From NCBI GenBank assembly GCA_001643675.2, contig LSRY02000068.1:1-64000 (forward strand): a stretch of 64,000 nt of DNA, in the 5' to 3' direction. The notes beneath the pieces are model-generated. The model was given only the letters and a program-made list of their open reading frames with translations, did not search any database and was not told the DNA's origin. Position 1 is the first letter of the stretch. Each line of letters begins with the position of its first letter. The DNA comes from Monocercomonoides exilis. Taxonomy: Eukaryota > Preaxostyla > Oxymonadida > Polymastigidae. The translations under genes and the position numbers were made by a program. Positions 31,701 to 39,482 of this stretch are shown here, in pieces.

Positions 31701-34602
31701 AGAGCGAGTGGGAGGAGAGGAGCCAGACAGACAGGTGAAGGAGACGAGGGAGGACAGTGGACTCCATTGGAGATGGGGGAAGAGGAGAAAGGTGAGTGTA
31801 GGTGAGGAGAGAGTAGAGAGAAGGAAGGAGAGGAGAGGAAGAGGAAGAAGAAGGAGGAGGAGGAGAAGGGGGATGAAGAAGATTAGAAAAAGAAGAGGAA
31901 GTTATTTCATTCTTTTGTGCTTTGTGCAATGGCTTAGGAGTAGAAATGATGGGAGAAGATGATGACAATGAAGACGATGAAGAAGGGAGTGATATAAGTG
32001 GACAAGGAATGGGCTGGTTGTTTGATTCATTTGAGTCAGGCAGGCCAAACAGAAGAGGATCGTAGTAATTCCACCAGAAGAGAGAACTGAGAGACGAATC
32101 GGCTGTTTCTTCATCTTCTTCAAAGAAGACACGCAGAAGCAACTCGTCTTCACTCATTTCTGTGTCTTTTGTGAAAGAAGAAGAAGCAGAAGAGGAAGAC
32201 GTTGCTGTTGATGTTGAATTTGAAGGAGATGATGAAGGAGATGAGAGAGATGGATCGCTCAATTCATTTGCCTTCAAATTTTGTCGCATTCTGTGCCATT
32301 TAGCCACTTTGCTTACAAGCTGTTCTCTTTCTCTTTCTCCTCTCCTTCCTCTTCCCAGCCACTCAAACAAAAGAAAGTTATTTCTTTCAAGCTCTTCAAT
32401 CATTAGCGAAAGCTGCTTCTCGTCCTTCTTCACTATGTTTGTTTGTCCATCCATTCTATTCGAATTCTCTTCAATCGAATATTTTCTATCATCATCATCC
32501 TCTTCTTCTTCTTCAATTATTCCATTTCTTCTTTCTTTCCCTTTCTTCCCCATCCTCATCATCCTCCTTCTCTCTCTCTCCTTCTCTCTCTCCCATCTTC
32601 CTCTCTCTCCTTCTCCTTCTCCCGCTCCTCCTCTTCCTGACTGCCACACCACTGCACTGCCAACAGCCTCCTGCAGTTTTGGCAGAATCCTCTGCAACAC
32701 ACAGCGACTGACAGCAGAGTCCATCGCACTTACTGAATCAGCCACAGTTGAAAGGGAAAGCGCCACACCATTCTGAAGCAGAGGAGAGCGAGGAAGAGCA
32801 CACACAAAGGAGACGAACTGGGAGAGAGGAAGAAGAGTATCGAGGGTAGCGGGCTGTTGGAAGAGGGATATGATGTCTCTGGTGGTGAATGAAGAGGAAA
32901 GAGAAGAAGACGGCGATGATGATGCAGCATTGTCTAATGAAGTAATTTCTTGTTGTTGTGATTGTTGCTGAGAAGACTTAATATAATTTCCATTTCTGAT
33001 GAATGTGCAGATGAGGCGGAGAAACTCGTTGATGTGTTTCAATTCCAAAGAAGAGAAGATCGGCAGCGACTGATCAAGAACAGACAGCCACAGCTGAATA
33101 CATTCAGTTGTTGTGAGGCAGATGTATTCAGATTGAGTGGAAGAAGAGGAAGAGGAAGAGATAGAAGAGGAGGAAGATGATGATGAAGTGCTTAGCTGGG
33201 AATGAATGGAAGAGTCCTGATTGAGTGAGGTGTGTGTTAATACTTTCACCAAAGGCGATGGAAGTGTTGGTACAAAAGTGTTCTCGTTGAAGAGAGAAGA
33301 AGGAGGAACACGGGGCTTTGTTTTGTGTGAATGAGGAGCAGAAACAGAAGAAGAGGAAGAAGAAGATGAAGATGAAGATGATGATGATGATGATGAAGTC
33401 TGTCCATCAGAAGAAGTTTGCTCTTGAAGTGAAGTGGATGGAGTTGTTTGATTTTGTGAAGGTGTGAGAGAATCAGCATTTGAAGGATCAGATGAAGAAG
33501 AAGCAGGAGAGGAAGAAGAAGAAGAAGAAGAAGAAGTGAGTTGAGTTTGCTGAGCAGAAGCATCATCTTCCATTGCATTTGATGTTGATTGTGGCAAGTT
33601 GCTATCTCCATTATCATTATTGTCGTGATGTCTGTGATGATGGCGATGATGGCGTCGATCATTCGCTTTGTGTGCTTTGATGAATGGACTGCGTATTTCT
33701 GAAGGAACAGGCAGAACCAAATTGTAGCTGGCCAAACTTTGCAGAGAAGAAGGCTTCAAAGCAGAATCAGCAGCATCTTGTGAGTCTGACGATGCATCAA
33801 ATGATTCATTGGATGAAGCAATTGGAGTAGTTGATAAGTCATTCACATTGTCATTCACATTGTCATTATCATCATCATCATCAACGATTGCCATTGGGAA
33901 ATGAGAGAGGAATGAACTGAAGGCAAAAGAAGACAAGCAGCAAGCAGAAGACGACGGCAGGCCGAGTTTTCTCTTCAGCTCGTCTGCAAAGCGGATGCTG
34001 GCGACAGAGCAGCTGTCTGAGCGGATGGCGTGGCTGCTGCTGTGTGTTGGTGGGAGTTTGTGTGCAGTTTGTGCTGATTTCTGTTCTGGATGACTGAGAT
34101 GGAGAGCAAAAGGAAGAGGAGAAATGGCAACGGTCTGCGTTGGTGTTGGTGATGATTGTGAAGGTTGCGCTTCTTCAGCCAGAATCAGCTTTTCAGGCTC
34201 AGCAGAAGACGATGAAGCAGCAGATTCTGATGCTGATGATTTATCTGCCGTGTTGTTGAGTGCTTTAGCAGATCCATTCAACGTCTGCCTGTATTCCATC
34301 TCGTCACTCACCAGCTTGACAAAGGAAACTCGCCTGCGCGACACATTTGCAGGGCTTCTGCTCAGCTTCACGGCGACTGAGCCCAACTGCCACAGCGAAG
34401 AGATCGACGCAGCAGAAGAGCAGAGAGCCCGCAAGCCGACTGTGCAGCAGAGAAACTCCAGCGACGCCAGCTCTCTTTCACTGGGAAGCGGAGGGAGAAG
34501 CAGCTGAGACGCTGCAGATTTGGCTGGAGATGCAGGTGAAGAGAGCGATGAATGAGGCAGTGGCGATGAAGCAATTGCTGTTGTTGGTGCTGTCTGCTTC
34601 AA
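22714..34602 (-). CDS. DCAF1: DCAF1 (VprBP)-like cullin-4 ligase substrate receptor, giant form
   Basis: About 3960 residues against roughly 1500 in animals; the excess is Ser, Glu, Asp and Arg low-complexity sequence. DCAF1 is the substrate receptor of CRL4 (DDB1-CUL4) ubiquitin ligase. Armadillo-like helices with VDSLAVLAILSLHPLLQ and CASRRPLHELC cover the N-terminal half. The WD40 domain (about residues 3050-3560) matches DCAF1 blade by blade: FRTLCFSADGTL, GTDTGDLLQYTL, then LWDVRTQTLVHSFDSL, FHPNGNYILIDGEVYDSR and FGNSGDVLVC. It ends in the family's long acidic tail (about 3650-3950), here with an added basic end (RRRRSARRRNAHR). Of the two DDB1-contacting WDxR motifs, the first is intact (WDVR, near residue 3412) and the second reads YDSR (near 3496). 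The start is unresolved: the frame stays open to about 34717 without an ATG, and the codon at 34602 is TTG, so an upstream exon or an internal ATG (the first is near residue 103) is likely. Confidence 0.88.
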   Translation of the reverse strand: MKQTAPTTAIASSPLPHSSLSSPASPAKSAASQLLLPPLPSERELASLEFLCCTVGLRALCSSAASISSLWQLGSVAVKLSRSPANVSRRRVSFVKLVSDEMEYRQTLNGSAKALNNTADKSSASESAASSSSAEPEKLILAEEAQPSQSSPTPTQTVAISPLPFALHLSHPEQKSAQTAHKLPPTHSSSHAIRSDSCSVASIRFADELKRKLGLPSSSACCLSSFAFSSFLSHFPMAIVDDDDDNDNVNDNVNDLSTTPIASSNESFDASSDSQDAADSALKPSSLQSLASYNLVLPVPSEIRSPFIKAHKANDRRHHRHHHRHHDNNDNGDSNLPQSTSNAMEDDASAQQTQLTSSSSSSSSSPASSSSDPSNADSLTPSQNQTTPSTSLQEQTSSDGQTSSSSSSSSSSSSSSSSSVSAPHSHKTKPRVPPSSLFNENTFVPTLPSPLVKVLTHTSLNQDSSIHSQLSTSSSSSSSSISSSSSSSTQSEYICLTTTECIQLWLSVLDQSLPIFSSLELKHINEFLRLICTFIRNGNYIKSSQQQSQQQEITSLDNAASSSPSSSLSSSFTTRDIISLFQQPATLDTLLPLSQFVSFVCALPRSPLLQNGVALSLSTVADSVSAMDSAVSRCVLQRILPKLQEAVGSAVVWQSGRGGAGEGEGERGRWEREKERERRRMMRMGKKGKERRNGIIEEEEEDDDDRKYSIEENSNRMDGQTNIVKKDEKQLSLMIEELERNNFLLFEWLGRGRRGEREREQLVSKVAKWHRMRQNLKANELSDPSLSSPSSSPSNSTSTATSSSSASSSFTKDTEMSEDELLLRVFFEEDEETADSSLSSLFWWNYYDPLLFGLPDSNESNNQPIPCPLISLPSSSSSLSSSSPIISTPKPLHKAQKNEITSSSFSNLLHPPSPPPPSSSSSSPLLPSLYSLLTYTHLSPLPPSPMESTVLPRLLHLSVWLLSSHSLYARKHACLFLAASFAYPAVVWLFERMNGMETLVPLLQWTSQKERDDVPESLYNPAGANPDWFGVGQNNQEEEMHRNRRRRRRRRSESRSRSRSRSGSRNRSSSLSSSGDSSEGSYSDSEWSEESHRLHSHHRQHQSNHSRTNHLSDANSAGSLNSDSDDDDDGSSSSGGGSGDNGSLMSESISSSASSSDNDESSSSSSSSDESSSDSSSTNPFRSRQPTPTTDNALSLSSDSSSSAVSETDNEESSSSAALSPNTRSEGADSRHTQNEMQTEEENNESHPTEHLDGRNEESLQQQNQHQQPASSSAQPTQTQTQHNEIASNQPSSTTTTSASSTAQQSSAGQVIQAPIAVRSGTSDSFSDLHSHETTHSSGRRRRRRRGRRGTHNHRHAFHRSHNHHSHSSRHHNHHDNHTATSSSSSSSSSSSSSSSSSHPDASHPHTPSASRRSVEVAPYRLPSAIDFHRHHIQPTPAPASSPSPSIVVDARSFAAHQRQQMMIRLAHTRVTVTAAVHAVRMFFRMGVVMAAEETSFVMLLTRLKNSLKQKKKMLMVERSVKINLSNDAQKQKRNEKRRRWLVREYPTLPKEMPSLSPQSSHRNTTSISSASPQTKIVSASSSSSSSSPRPSYSSNLKPTSFFSFLSARHSLTVGSETAALSLVSSFVSPPPSSSTSPLFSSLREFRCRPSFSTFPSLFSAPVASFVREGGINALLFISQSCIKPSSQRSVEMMVDSLAVLAILSLHPLLQPLLLSSVAHPPLMQERKVMINLPSSSSSSSSQAASSAGTLSSLSTLSTLFSSPPSHQQQSQQVNRSLPPPLSSSSPFGTSAFSSPSLSLSPSSSFSSSSSSSSTTTFSSPAASLLLQSHSDRTSGSPLTAPSPQSLLSASSPSSSSSPAHQSPFVPFASARPSESHPLQPSTFSSSDDHDLSSPVVLPPPRPLLSSPLHVSLAASSLHPQSGVCILLRIALWGMNGLRWAKEERTKDGKRNHRNPEKNGFVTVFDEERRATNEVEEALYDMNSAFSGASSSSSSRAANPSSLSSKYYSRAFFFDDDDEDEDNYQPSQRAASLSALTIIAMCASRRPLHELCSESTCPVCFSHSGTCWDIVKRKQNECDESENQRKFNKSSFHSSLLSQQQQQKLSEMSHPHLDMLLLQQLQSLRSAGLLRLFFSFTMNRFVPLSVLTAEQFSPAGLFSSLGPRSSLYNCLSLPSLAPSSNSSSSSSSSSSTLLSLLSSFSTSSSSTSSSSSIVSASSASSSALLNATPHSVMLLRSLLGLMRDEGVLHMLLKVDEGELMLDLALRTPFSKNMIASCGKEMEMLRRRLAGLKIQLPSDGNARDATRMANAQLLEGEDCAEGEEGRKERDYYLRNCSSFEKRQKYLSKNVLIEEDVLSSECRTAAEYGDTISPSSNVTYLLTTLLLGNSKDEHISASSEERKSKRMTQPFGEVGTPQVYQQFSEQPQRRMKKSAMSKQAQRESLNRVMEEGPSPNHKRKTENYEGMEDLSASRSLQRSDNTAIRVGVTRFIHSLGDNFIFLLSNTVLPQEALLESFECQNYNFAVSQGININNSASMSNQTCNQSSPSQSVYVSFVADSRTLSSIDAADSSQLLFQPFTHEGQMRGKGLLSLSREEESDRITPLTWKGWNISHSLNQIVLKTKEIENNVEENKSINGEKGDKQHMKESTDEEGMNGRSEAVCKNASSSSSSAAIAFDLVHLFLIDFVYPHLRISPCIISQPKLSSSVEIASPLQLQPLPNTNLASVALLYSHLATYADNEPSVRMSYAFSFFFFSLLNRLLRAAYSIRWQRQEKKNKEIFRMAVEKQSQIEALENMKRQLEEMGMNDLAELMEKKVNEKKSSTNISEENNENRNISATNNKIGKKEKSKAKLQQKIKRALSLPSSRRMKHSSESDGEISSESSTSFSAVTSDSLSSKSSLVKSASSKQFSLPPHKSVFEIDSNVISKLVQMRISSKLIPFQKSLKHSQKLNSSLSSSFPSAVQLSRFYNHKRSFYVKELPSPLLLLPNKSSSLRTKRNSFAVPTISPINSNILTPTHTLLSSSESFIQPIKQSLVANNFSSTSQDSASSFPDPQKRPNRINFLINNMRGTSHPQYTYHDEKRSQRAMQFSSFTRCSTITHPYLVFRTLCFSADGTLVIGTDTGDLLQYTLVNNTLSSEEFTAIAYRPQLVSQRNYGTRADIEGLDVEAIDMLINHPRLPLLAVSLTTRSILVSTSDSLLQPSFSPINDAASQIASSTSSASSLSSSSFASRATLSSSFSQHSLSPALIEWRDDAVCTTFSSSGDQVVLLYPDAQEICIVDVETNHCQMTVTQQQDEEGGPPKTVLSYPQTLIRNLTPQAQPSPPFSMASSSFSLYSTLSGASSYYPLTRIPTQPAIRHLFDLTPNNDDFSRKSEIELEVSSSASPDRISWLRSHLSSTLSPDGTSLLTGAQLWDVRTQTLVHSFDSLCAQTLSAYNSTLSALASPYSSVMPTSYSHFASLLSVPSSATAHRQRAKQNVASLFHPNGNYILIDGEVYDSRYPSRLLDFVPFLHQKEAGFGNSGDVLVCTAKRGEERSSFSVVDAERFEVIGEKDVGERITDLGMDDTETRIGIIQNVIVMPENNEDGSGLDYPVKKKACAIYRCGKGDITKRKTVGTNLMHANSTSLNEEEEGNMEGRNEHRQTSNGNGEGDDEDAQSSSLLNLFNLTGAGERDGMRNGIGIEGGDVDAEEEREREEDAEEEEMLDGEEEEEEEEEEEEEEEDEDLVGGDDDDIAVDDFDDESLRELAAELVGDVSENSESEEEDEEGDEEDEIDDDDDDDDDDDNDDGEEDDESSEGNEENGEDESAGEPSDESESSGSDAEDTNLSEDDRAHHEDERNEGEGSERAGNENASTLTEAEGQNHGQDEMEHSQSESEDGMESDVSSEQQSEMDSDEEDEGEESDDSDIDLEELFPGYSLEELQGNGDDDDDDEDDVESDSEEDNNHRRSTSRRRRSARRRNAHR

Positions 34603-34779
34603 TGAAGGAAGCGAAGTTGAAAAAGAAGAAGTGTTCGACTTTTGAGTTGTGATGGATGAGGCGGTAAACGAGTGTTCCTCTGCACTTTCTGAAGTTTGCA
34701 GTGAAAAATAAACTTTTCATCAATCATGGGATAAAAAGATGCATCAAATAAACGAAAAAATAGCGCATACTGATTAAAG

Positions 34780-35208
34780 ATGTTAAACGAGTCAATAAAA
34801 TCGATGAAAAGCCAAGATCAAGAATTTGTTGACGAAACGATCCATATGAACAAAGAAGAGAAATCACAGCTGTTGAAAACACTCTGGACGCATAGCATTC
34901 ATCTTCAACAGCAATTTGCCAAATGGTTTCAAAAAGAAGATCCTAAATATCAAAAATTTTTATTGAGATTAACAACGGTAACTGTTTTTCAACATTTTGA
35001 CATACATCTTCGAAATGTGCTTGAATAACGACATCAGGAAGGTTTTTACACAAGGCATACAAAAATTGAAGAGCATAAGGTCGTATTAATTGATTTTTTA
35101 AGTAATCATTGCAAAGCTACATTAGATTGCAAAATGAAAAAAGTTAAACTTCAAAAACAATTTAAAAATAGCTTGCACAAACAGTTTCAAGAAAAGTGTC
35201 TTCTTTGA
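34780..35208 (+). CDS. Small hypothetical protein, two exons
   Basis: Proposed exons are 34780-34977 and 35038-35208, with a 60-bp GT-AG intron; both junctions are in phase 0. The 122-residue product is Lys/Gln-rich and mainly helical (for example HSIHLQQQFAKWFQKEDPKY). After the splice it continues EGFYTRHTKIEEHKVVLIDF and ends QFQEKCLL. Without splicing the first frame stops at 35028. The gene diverges from the DCAF1 gene with a very short shared upstream region, and its 3' end overlaps the final exon proposed for the gene on the other strand. I do not recognise the family. The splice is inferred from frame continuity and from an intron size matching others in this window. Confidence 0.5.
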
Positions 35209-35550
35209 TGATGCAATCTATAAAAAATCCAATTCGATATTCTTTTATAAAAGGAAATATTCATTTGTTGACATTTTTTGATAGAAATAGAATACAATAC
35301 CTTCTGTCCGATCAACACTTGTATCAGTGACTTTATTTCGATATTCCTCTTCCATTTCCTCGCAATCTTGAGTCATATTGAGAAGAATTTTAACAATACT
35401 TTGAGGTTTAATTTTTCGTGAATGTAAAAGTTTTCGAAAGCGTCTCCTCATTAATTTCGAAACTTTTCGTTCGTTTTCAGTTAATTCGATTTCATTTGAA
35501 AAATCCGTTTCATCGCCTAGCGACAAATCACCAGACGAAATTTCTGTCAT
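35162..35550 (-). CDS. Small hypothetical acidic/basic protein, two exons
   Basis: ATG at 35550. Proposed exons are 35550-35301 and 35217-35162, with an 83-bp intron (donor GTATTG, acceptor TTTTTTATAG), giving 101 residues. The protein has an acidic N-terminus, a basic central segment (KLMRRRFRKLLHSRKIKP) and a Glu-rich helix (QDCEEMEEEYRNKV); the spliced end reads CIIKEDTFLETVCASYF. Without the splice the frame would stop at 35245 after an AT-rich, intron-like stretch. Its last exon overlaps the plus-strand gene by 47 bp in antisense. Function is unknown. Confidence 0.5.
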
Positions 35551-35595
35551 TTTTCAAATAAAAAATTGGTTTCTTTTGATCAATCAAAATACAAA

Positions 35596-35770
35596 TGGGG
35601 CAAAATTTTTGTAATTATGAAAAAAACTGAGATTTGTTCTAAACTTTTTCTGCAATCATTTCATTATAAATCAACAGTAACAATGCAAATAATTACAGAA
35701 AAATTCAAAAATTGAGAAAAATATTTAAGAATATTGAATGGAACAAAATTCATAAAGCAAATTATTTTGT
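35596..35770 (+). repeat. Dispersed repeat, copy B
   Basis: Begins TGGGGCAAAATTTTTG and continues with the blocks shared with 5242-5420 and with the reverse complement of 38358-38577, ending near GAATGGAACAAAATTC and ATAAAGCAAA. The far terminal repeat seen in the 38358 copy is not recognisable here. It is non-coding and lies between two minus-strand genes. Confidence 0.65.
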
Positions 35771-35925
35771 CAAAGACATAAGTTTATATCAAAATAAAAC
35801 ATGACAATGATAAAAAATTGTAACATTATTTCCTCAATGTTGTTAATAATGTATTAAATTTGAAAAAAAAACCACAACGAGAAACAAGTGAATGAATTTT
35901 CTTTTCGCTTTCTTTCCTTTCTCTT

Positions 35926-38229
35926 TCAAAAGCTTTCATCAAGTAAATTTATATACCCAGTCATAACCGTCAAATCAACCAATCCTTCTTCTTCAAAAAG
36001 ATCCAACGATTTTGAACACACATTCAACAGCTGCCTCTTTATTTGCATTTCCTTTCTTTCTCTCTTCCTTTTCTCCTTCGTCTTTCTCTTTGTTTCCTTT
36101 TCAGCTATTTCCGCTCCATTTTCTGTGTCTTCTTGATCTGATTTCAAGTTCTCTAATTGATCTTCTTCATTTTTACTGCTTTCTTCACTATCTCTCAATG
36201 TTTCATAACTATCTGTTTCTTCCTCTGTGCTAACTCCCTCTTCTGTCTCGGCTAAAATATCTCTTTTTGTGTTTCTCCTTCTCTTAGTCAGCAAATCTCT
36301 TAGCAACACCATCGAAGTGATGTTCTCATTATATTCACAAAACTCCCTCTGACTAAATGTATGTGAAACGAATGTCTTCAGCAATTCAGTTTTCCCTATC
36401 CATTCAACCACATCTTTATCACTTCCTTTTTCTGCAATTCGAGTCAAAATCTTGCCTTGAATGCCTGAATAGATTTCATTTACTATCTTCTGCTTAAAAA
36501 GTCTTGTCAACGTGGACACAAATCCAGGGATGCGATACAGCATTGGGAAAAAGGTTTTGCAAGCAGTGCCACTTCCTTGTTTTTCTGCACTTTCGCTAAA
36601 AGTATCCAAATTTCCTGTGTTTATCTCCTTATCAAATTCATTCTTTTCATTGTTGTTGTTTTTCTCATTCACTTTGCTAGAATCGAATGCTCTTATTGGG
36701 TCATTTTCTTCAGAAGTGATGAAGCATCCTTCTTTCTGCAAAATAAAGCTGTCTATGTTATCTTCTTTGGATGCATGCTTCACGTCATAGAAATTTACAA
36801 GTTCATCTTCAGCTTCAAAATAAATTAAGCTTTCTATCAATTGCAGTGTTTCAGAAACAAGATGATCAGCAGCAGATTTGTCAAACCTAAAATAAGATTT
36901 AAAATAAGATTAAAAATAATAATAATAATAATAATAATAATTATAATAATAAAGATAAAGATAAAGATAAAGAAAAATATTAAAATAAAAAAAAAAAAGA
37001 ATTGTTTCAATCTGAGCATACCACGAATGTGGATTGTGTACAAAATAAACAGGCGATTCAATGACTTCTGAAGGCCAGCGGCAATGGTGTGGATGCGTGT
37101 CAGGAAAAGGAGATGAAAATGGAGGATAAAATTTGGGATCCAAAGGAAGAGCAGGCAAAGCCTGGAATTTTTGCTGCATGGAACTTGAAGAAGAAGAAGA
37201 AGAAGAAGAAGAAGAAGAAGAAGAAGAAGAAGAAGAAGAAGAAGAAGAAGAATGACGAAGAGAGGAAGAAGATAGAGTTTGCTCAGAGCTTTTGCAGATA
37301 TGTTGAAAAGATGGATTGCTATTAATAAACTGGACTAAAAATTCAGCGATATTTGTTTCCCTGTACAAAAACTCTATGATACTCGAATTATGAAAAGTTA
37401 AAGACTGCAGCACGTGCATCGCTTCGGATACAACATTCACACAAGGATGAGATAAAAATGCGAGCACGCGCTGTGAAACATGCTCGTGATAAATTAGTGC
37501 AAGTCTCTCTGATTGCGAAGTTTTAAAAAAATTGGAAAAAAAAATATTTAGAAAAATATTTTTTTGTGAAATTTGCAAACTTGGGACAGAATGCCCTTCA
37601 ATGACGCATGCCAATGCATATAACAGTTGTCCAGCCTCTGCATAATTCTTTTTTGATAAAGCCTTTGTTTCTGTAATATTCAATAACTCAGGAACCAAAA
37701 TACGACGTTCATTGGCCTGTAAATCATGACATTTAATAAAAGCAAAGAAAGCACAAATAGCATCTTCATGAGCGGATTGAGATAGCGTTTTCATCTGAGT
37801 AAAATCAAATAACACTTTTCTCATTTCATTGTACTGTTTTTCATCATCAGGACAAATACGATTAGACTCATCCCACCATAAGTCCGTGCTTCCCAAATAT
37901 AATTGATATCTAATGGATCTGATTGCTTTTTCTCTAATTTTTAAAGGAAGGGAAAACGCTTCAATTGTAAATTCAAAGAATAGATCGCAAAATTTCTCAT
38001 AAAATTCAAAATTCTTTGAAATGTTTATTAAACGACAAGCATTTTTCTCAAATTTATCGATATCGGATATGTCACATGTGTTGCATTTCATTTTCTTCAA
38101 CAAATCTGTTTGTAATATTAAATTGAAAATTATTTGCCCATTTTATAAACATTTCTTATTCAAACCCTTTCCTTGTGAAATAACAGCTTCCAAAAATTCA
38201 TTCCATTTTTCACTTGATATTGATTCCAT
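35926..38229 (-). CDS. Helical-repeat (ARM/HEAT-like) protein of unknown function, three or four exons
   Basis: Proposed exons: 38229-38166 (ATG, MESISSEKWNEFLEAVI), 38105-37022 and 36886-35926. Introns are 60 bp (38165-38106) and 135 bp (37021-36887; donor GTATGC, acceptor TTTTAG). The joined frame gives 702 residues, and the second junction reads NPHSW then FDKSAADHL. The protein is mostly alpha-helical with ARM-like patterns (HPCVNVVSEAMHVLQSL). It has a run of more than 20 Ser encoded by a GAA/TTC microsatellite at 37187-37252 and an acidic, then Lys/Arg-rich segment before the C-terminal helices (RQLLNVCSKSLDLFEEEG). A T-rich, Phe/Asn-coding stretch at about 37509-37580 keeps the frame open but has splice-like ends and may be a further 72-bp intron. 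The ARM label is by pattern only; I do not recognise a family. Confidence 0.65.
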
Positions 38230-38357
38230 TTTCAAAATTTTGTAGGTATCTTTCTTTGTAACGTAAGGAAATTGATGATTTATATTTTATTTGTAATTAG
38301 CTACTTAAATAGTCCGTTCTGATCATTAAAAGAATATACTTCATATATGAACAAATA

Positions 38358-38452
38358 TGGGGCAAAATTCTTAAACAGTACGAAGTTTTATTCTTTATGA
38401 ATTTTGTTCCATGAAATCCTTCCTAAAATTTTTCTCAATTTTCCAATTTTTC

Positions 38453-38491
<39 letters not shown>

Positions 38492-38577
38492 ATTGTAATG
38501 GAAGACTTCTTATGATGAAATTGTTAAAAAGGTTTGGAATATATCTCAGTTTTCAAAATTACTAAAATTGTGCCCCA
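38358..38577. mobile_element. MITE-like element, copy C of the dispersed repeat, with both ends
   Basis: About 220 bp bounded by inverted ends: TGGGGCAAAATTCTTA on the left and TAAAATTGTGCCCCA on the right. The interior, read on the minus strand, matches copies A and B (GAACAAAATTCATAAAG at one end, ATGCAAA near the middle). It contains a 35-base T run (38455-38489), probably expanded simple sequence. Having both termini makes this the best copy for defining the family. Confidence 0.65.
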
Positions 38578-38728
38578 AATTATAAAATCCTAGCTGGACA
38601 TGTTATATTGGTATCGATTCAAAATAAAAAATGTAAAAAAGTGGAATGATTAATAATGTTGAAAAGATTCTCAGTTTTTATAGGAAAATCATAAAAAGAA
38701 AAAAAAAAATCATTGTTGTTCATCAAAA

Positions 38729-39002
38729 ACTTTATTTTCTCTTTATTCGGTTAATATTAGAGATTCTTCTTTCTTTTCTGTTGAGTATTCAAAACAATGG
38801 TTCATTCTGGTTTATTTCAAAGTGTACCAATGAAAACTTATGAATGCAGCTCTGAATATATTAATTATTCAGAAAGCAGTTTTTTTCAATTCATTTTTCA
38901 TGAGTACAATTTGAAATAAACCAGAATGAACCATTGCAAATGCTTCTCAAAACAAAAGAAAGAAACGCCTATAACATCAAACAAATTTAGAGAAAATAAA
39001 TT
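38729..39002. repeat. Long diverged inverted repeat (foldback element)
   Basis: A perfect 27-bp core (38795-38821 against 38910-38936, CAATGGTTCATTCTGGTTTA in the left arm) sits inside longer imperfect arms reaching about 38729 and 39002. Both outer arms hold TTATTTTCTC and TTCTTTCTTTT-type blocks. The centre near 38853-38872 is a small palindrome (CTGAATA ... TATTCAG). A weaker hairpin follows at about 39014-39146 (GAATGTTTATG and its complement at the two ends). No protein is encoded. Confidence 0.6.
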
Positions 39003-39482
39003 ATATTCTAATGAATGTTTATGAGGAGTATGATCGTGAGAAAGATCATAAAAACGTTCAGCATTGCAGCAACAATATGGTTGTGCAAGTGAACAAATTT
39101 TTGCAATCAGCGTTCACAATTCATTCTCAACATAAACATTCAAAAAAATATACGAAAGAATCAACAATAACATAAATAAAAACAGAACTTCGAAAAAATA
39201 GATAAAAAGATAGATGGCTTATGAAAGAAAGCAGAAATCATGAAGATTAAATAAAAGATTCAAAAGAAGAAGAGAATAAAATCATTAAAGAAAAAGCAAC
39301 AGAACAAGAACAAGGTAAGAGCCATAAAGATCATAAATAGACAAAAGAAAAAAAGAACTGTTAAACTTTCTTTCTCATATACTTATTTATTAAGCATTTC
39401 ATTTCTTTAATTTTATAATTATTATTATTATTACTTCGTAATTTTTCGTTATCCACATTGCTCTTCAACATATTCCTCTCTT

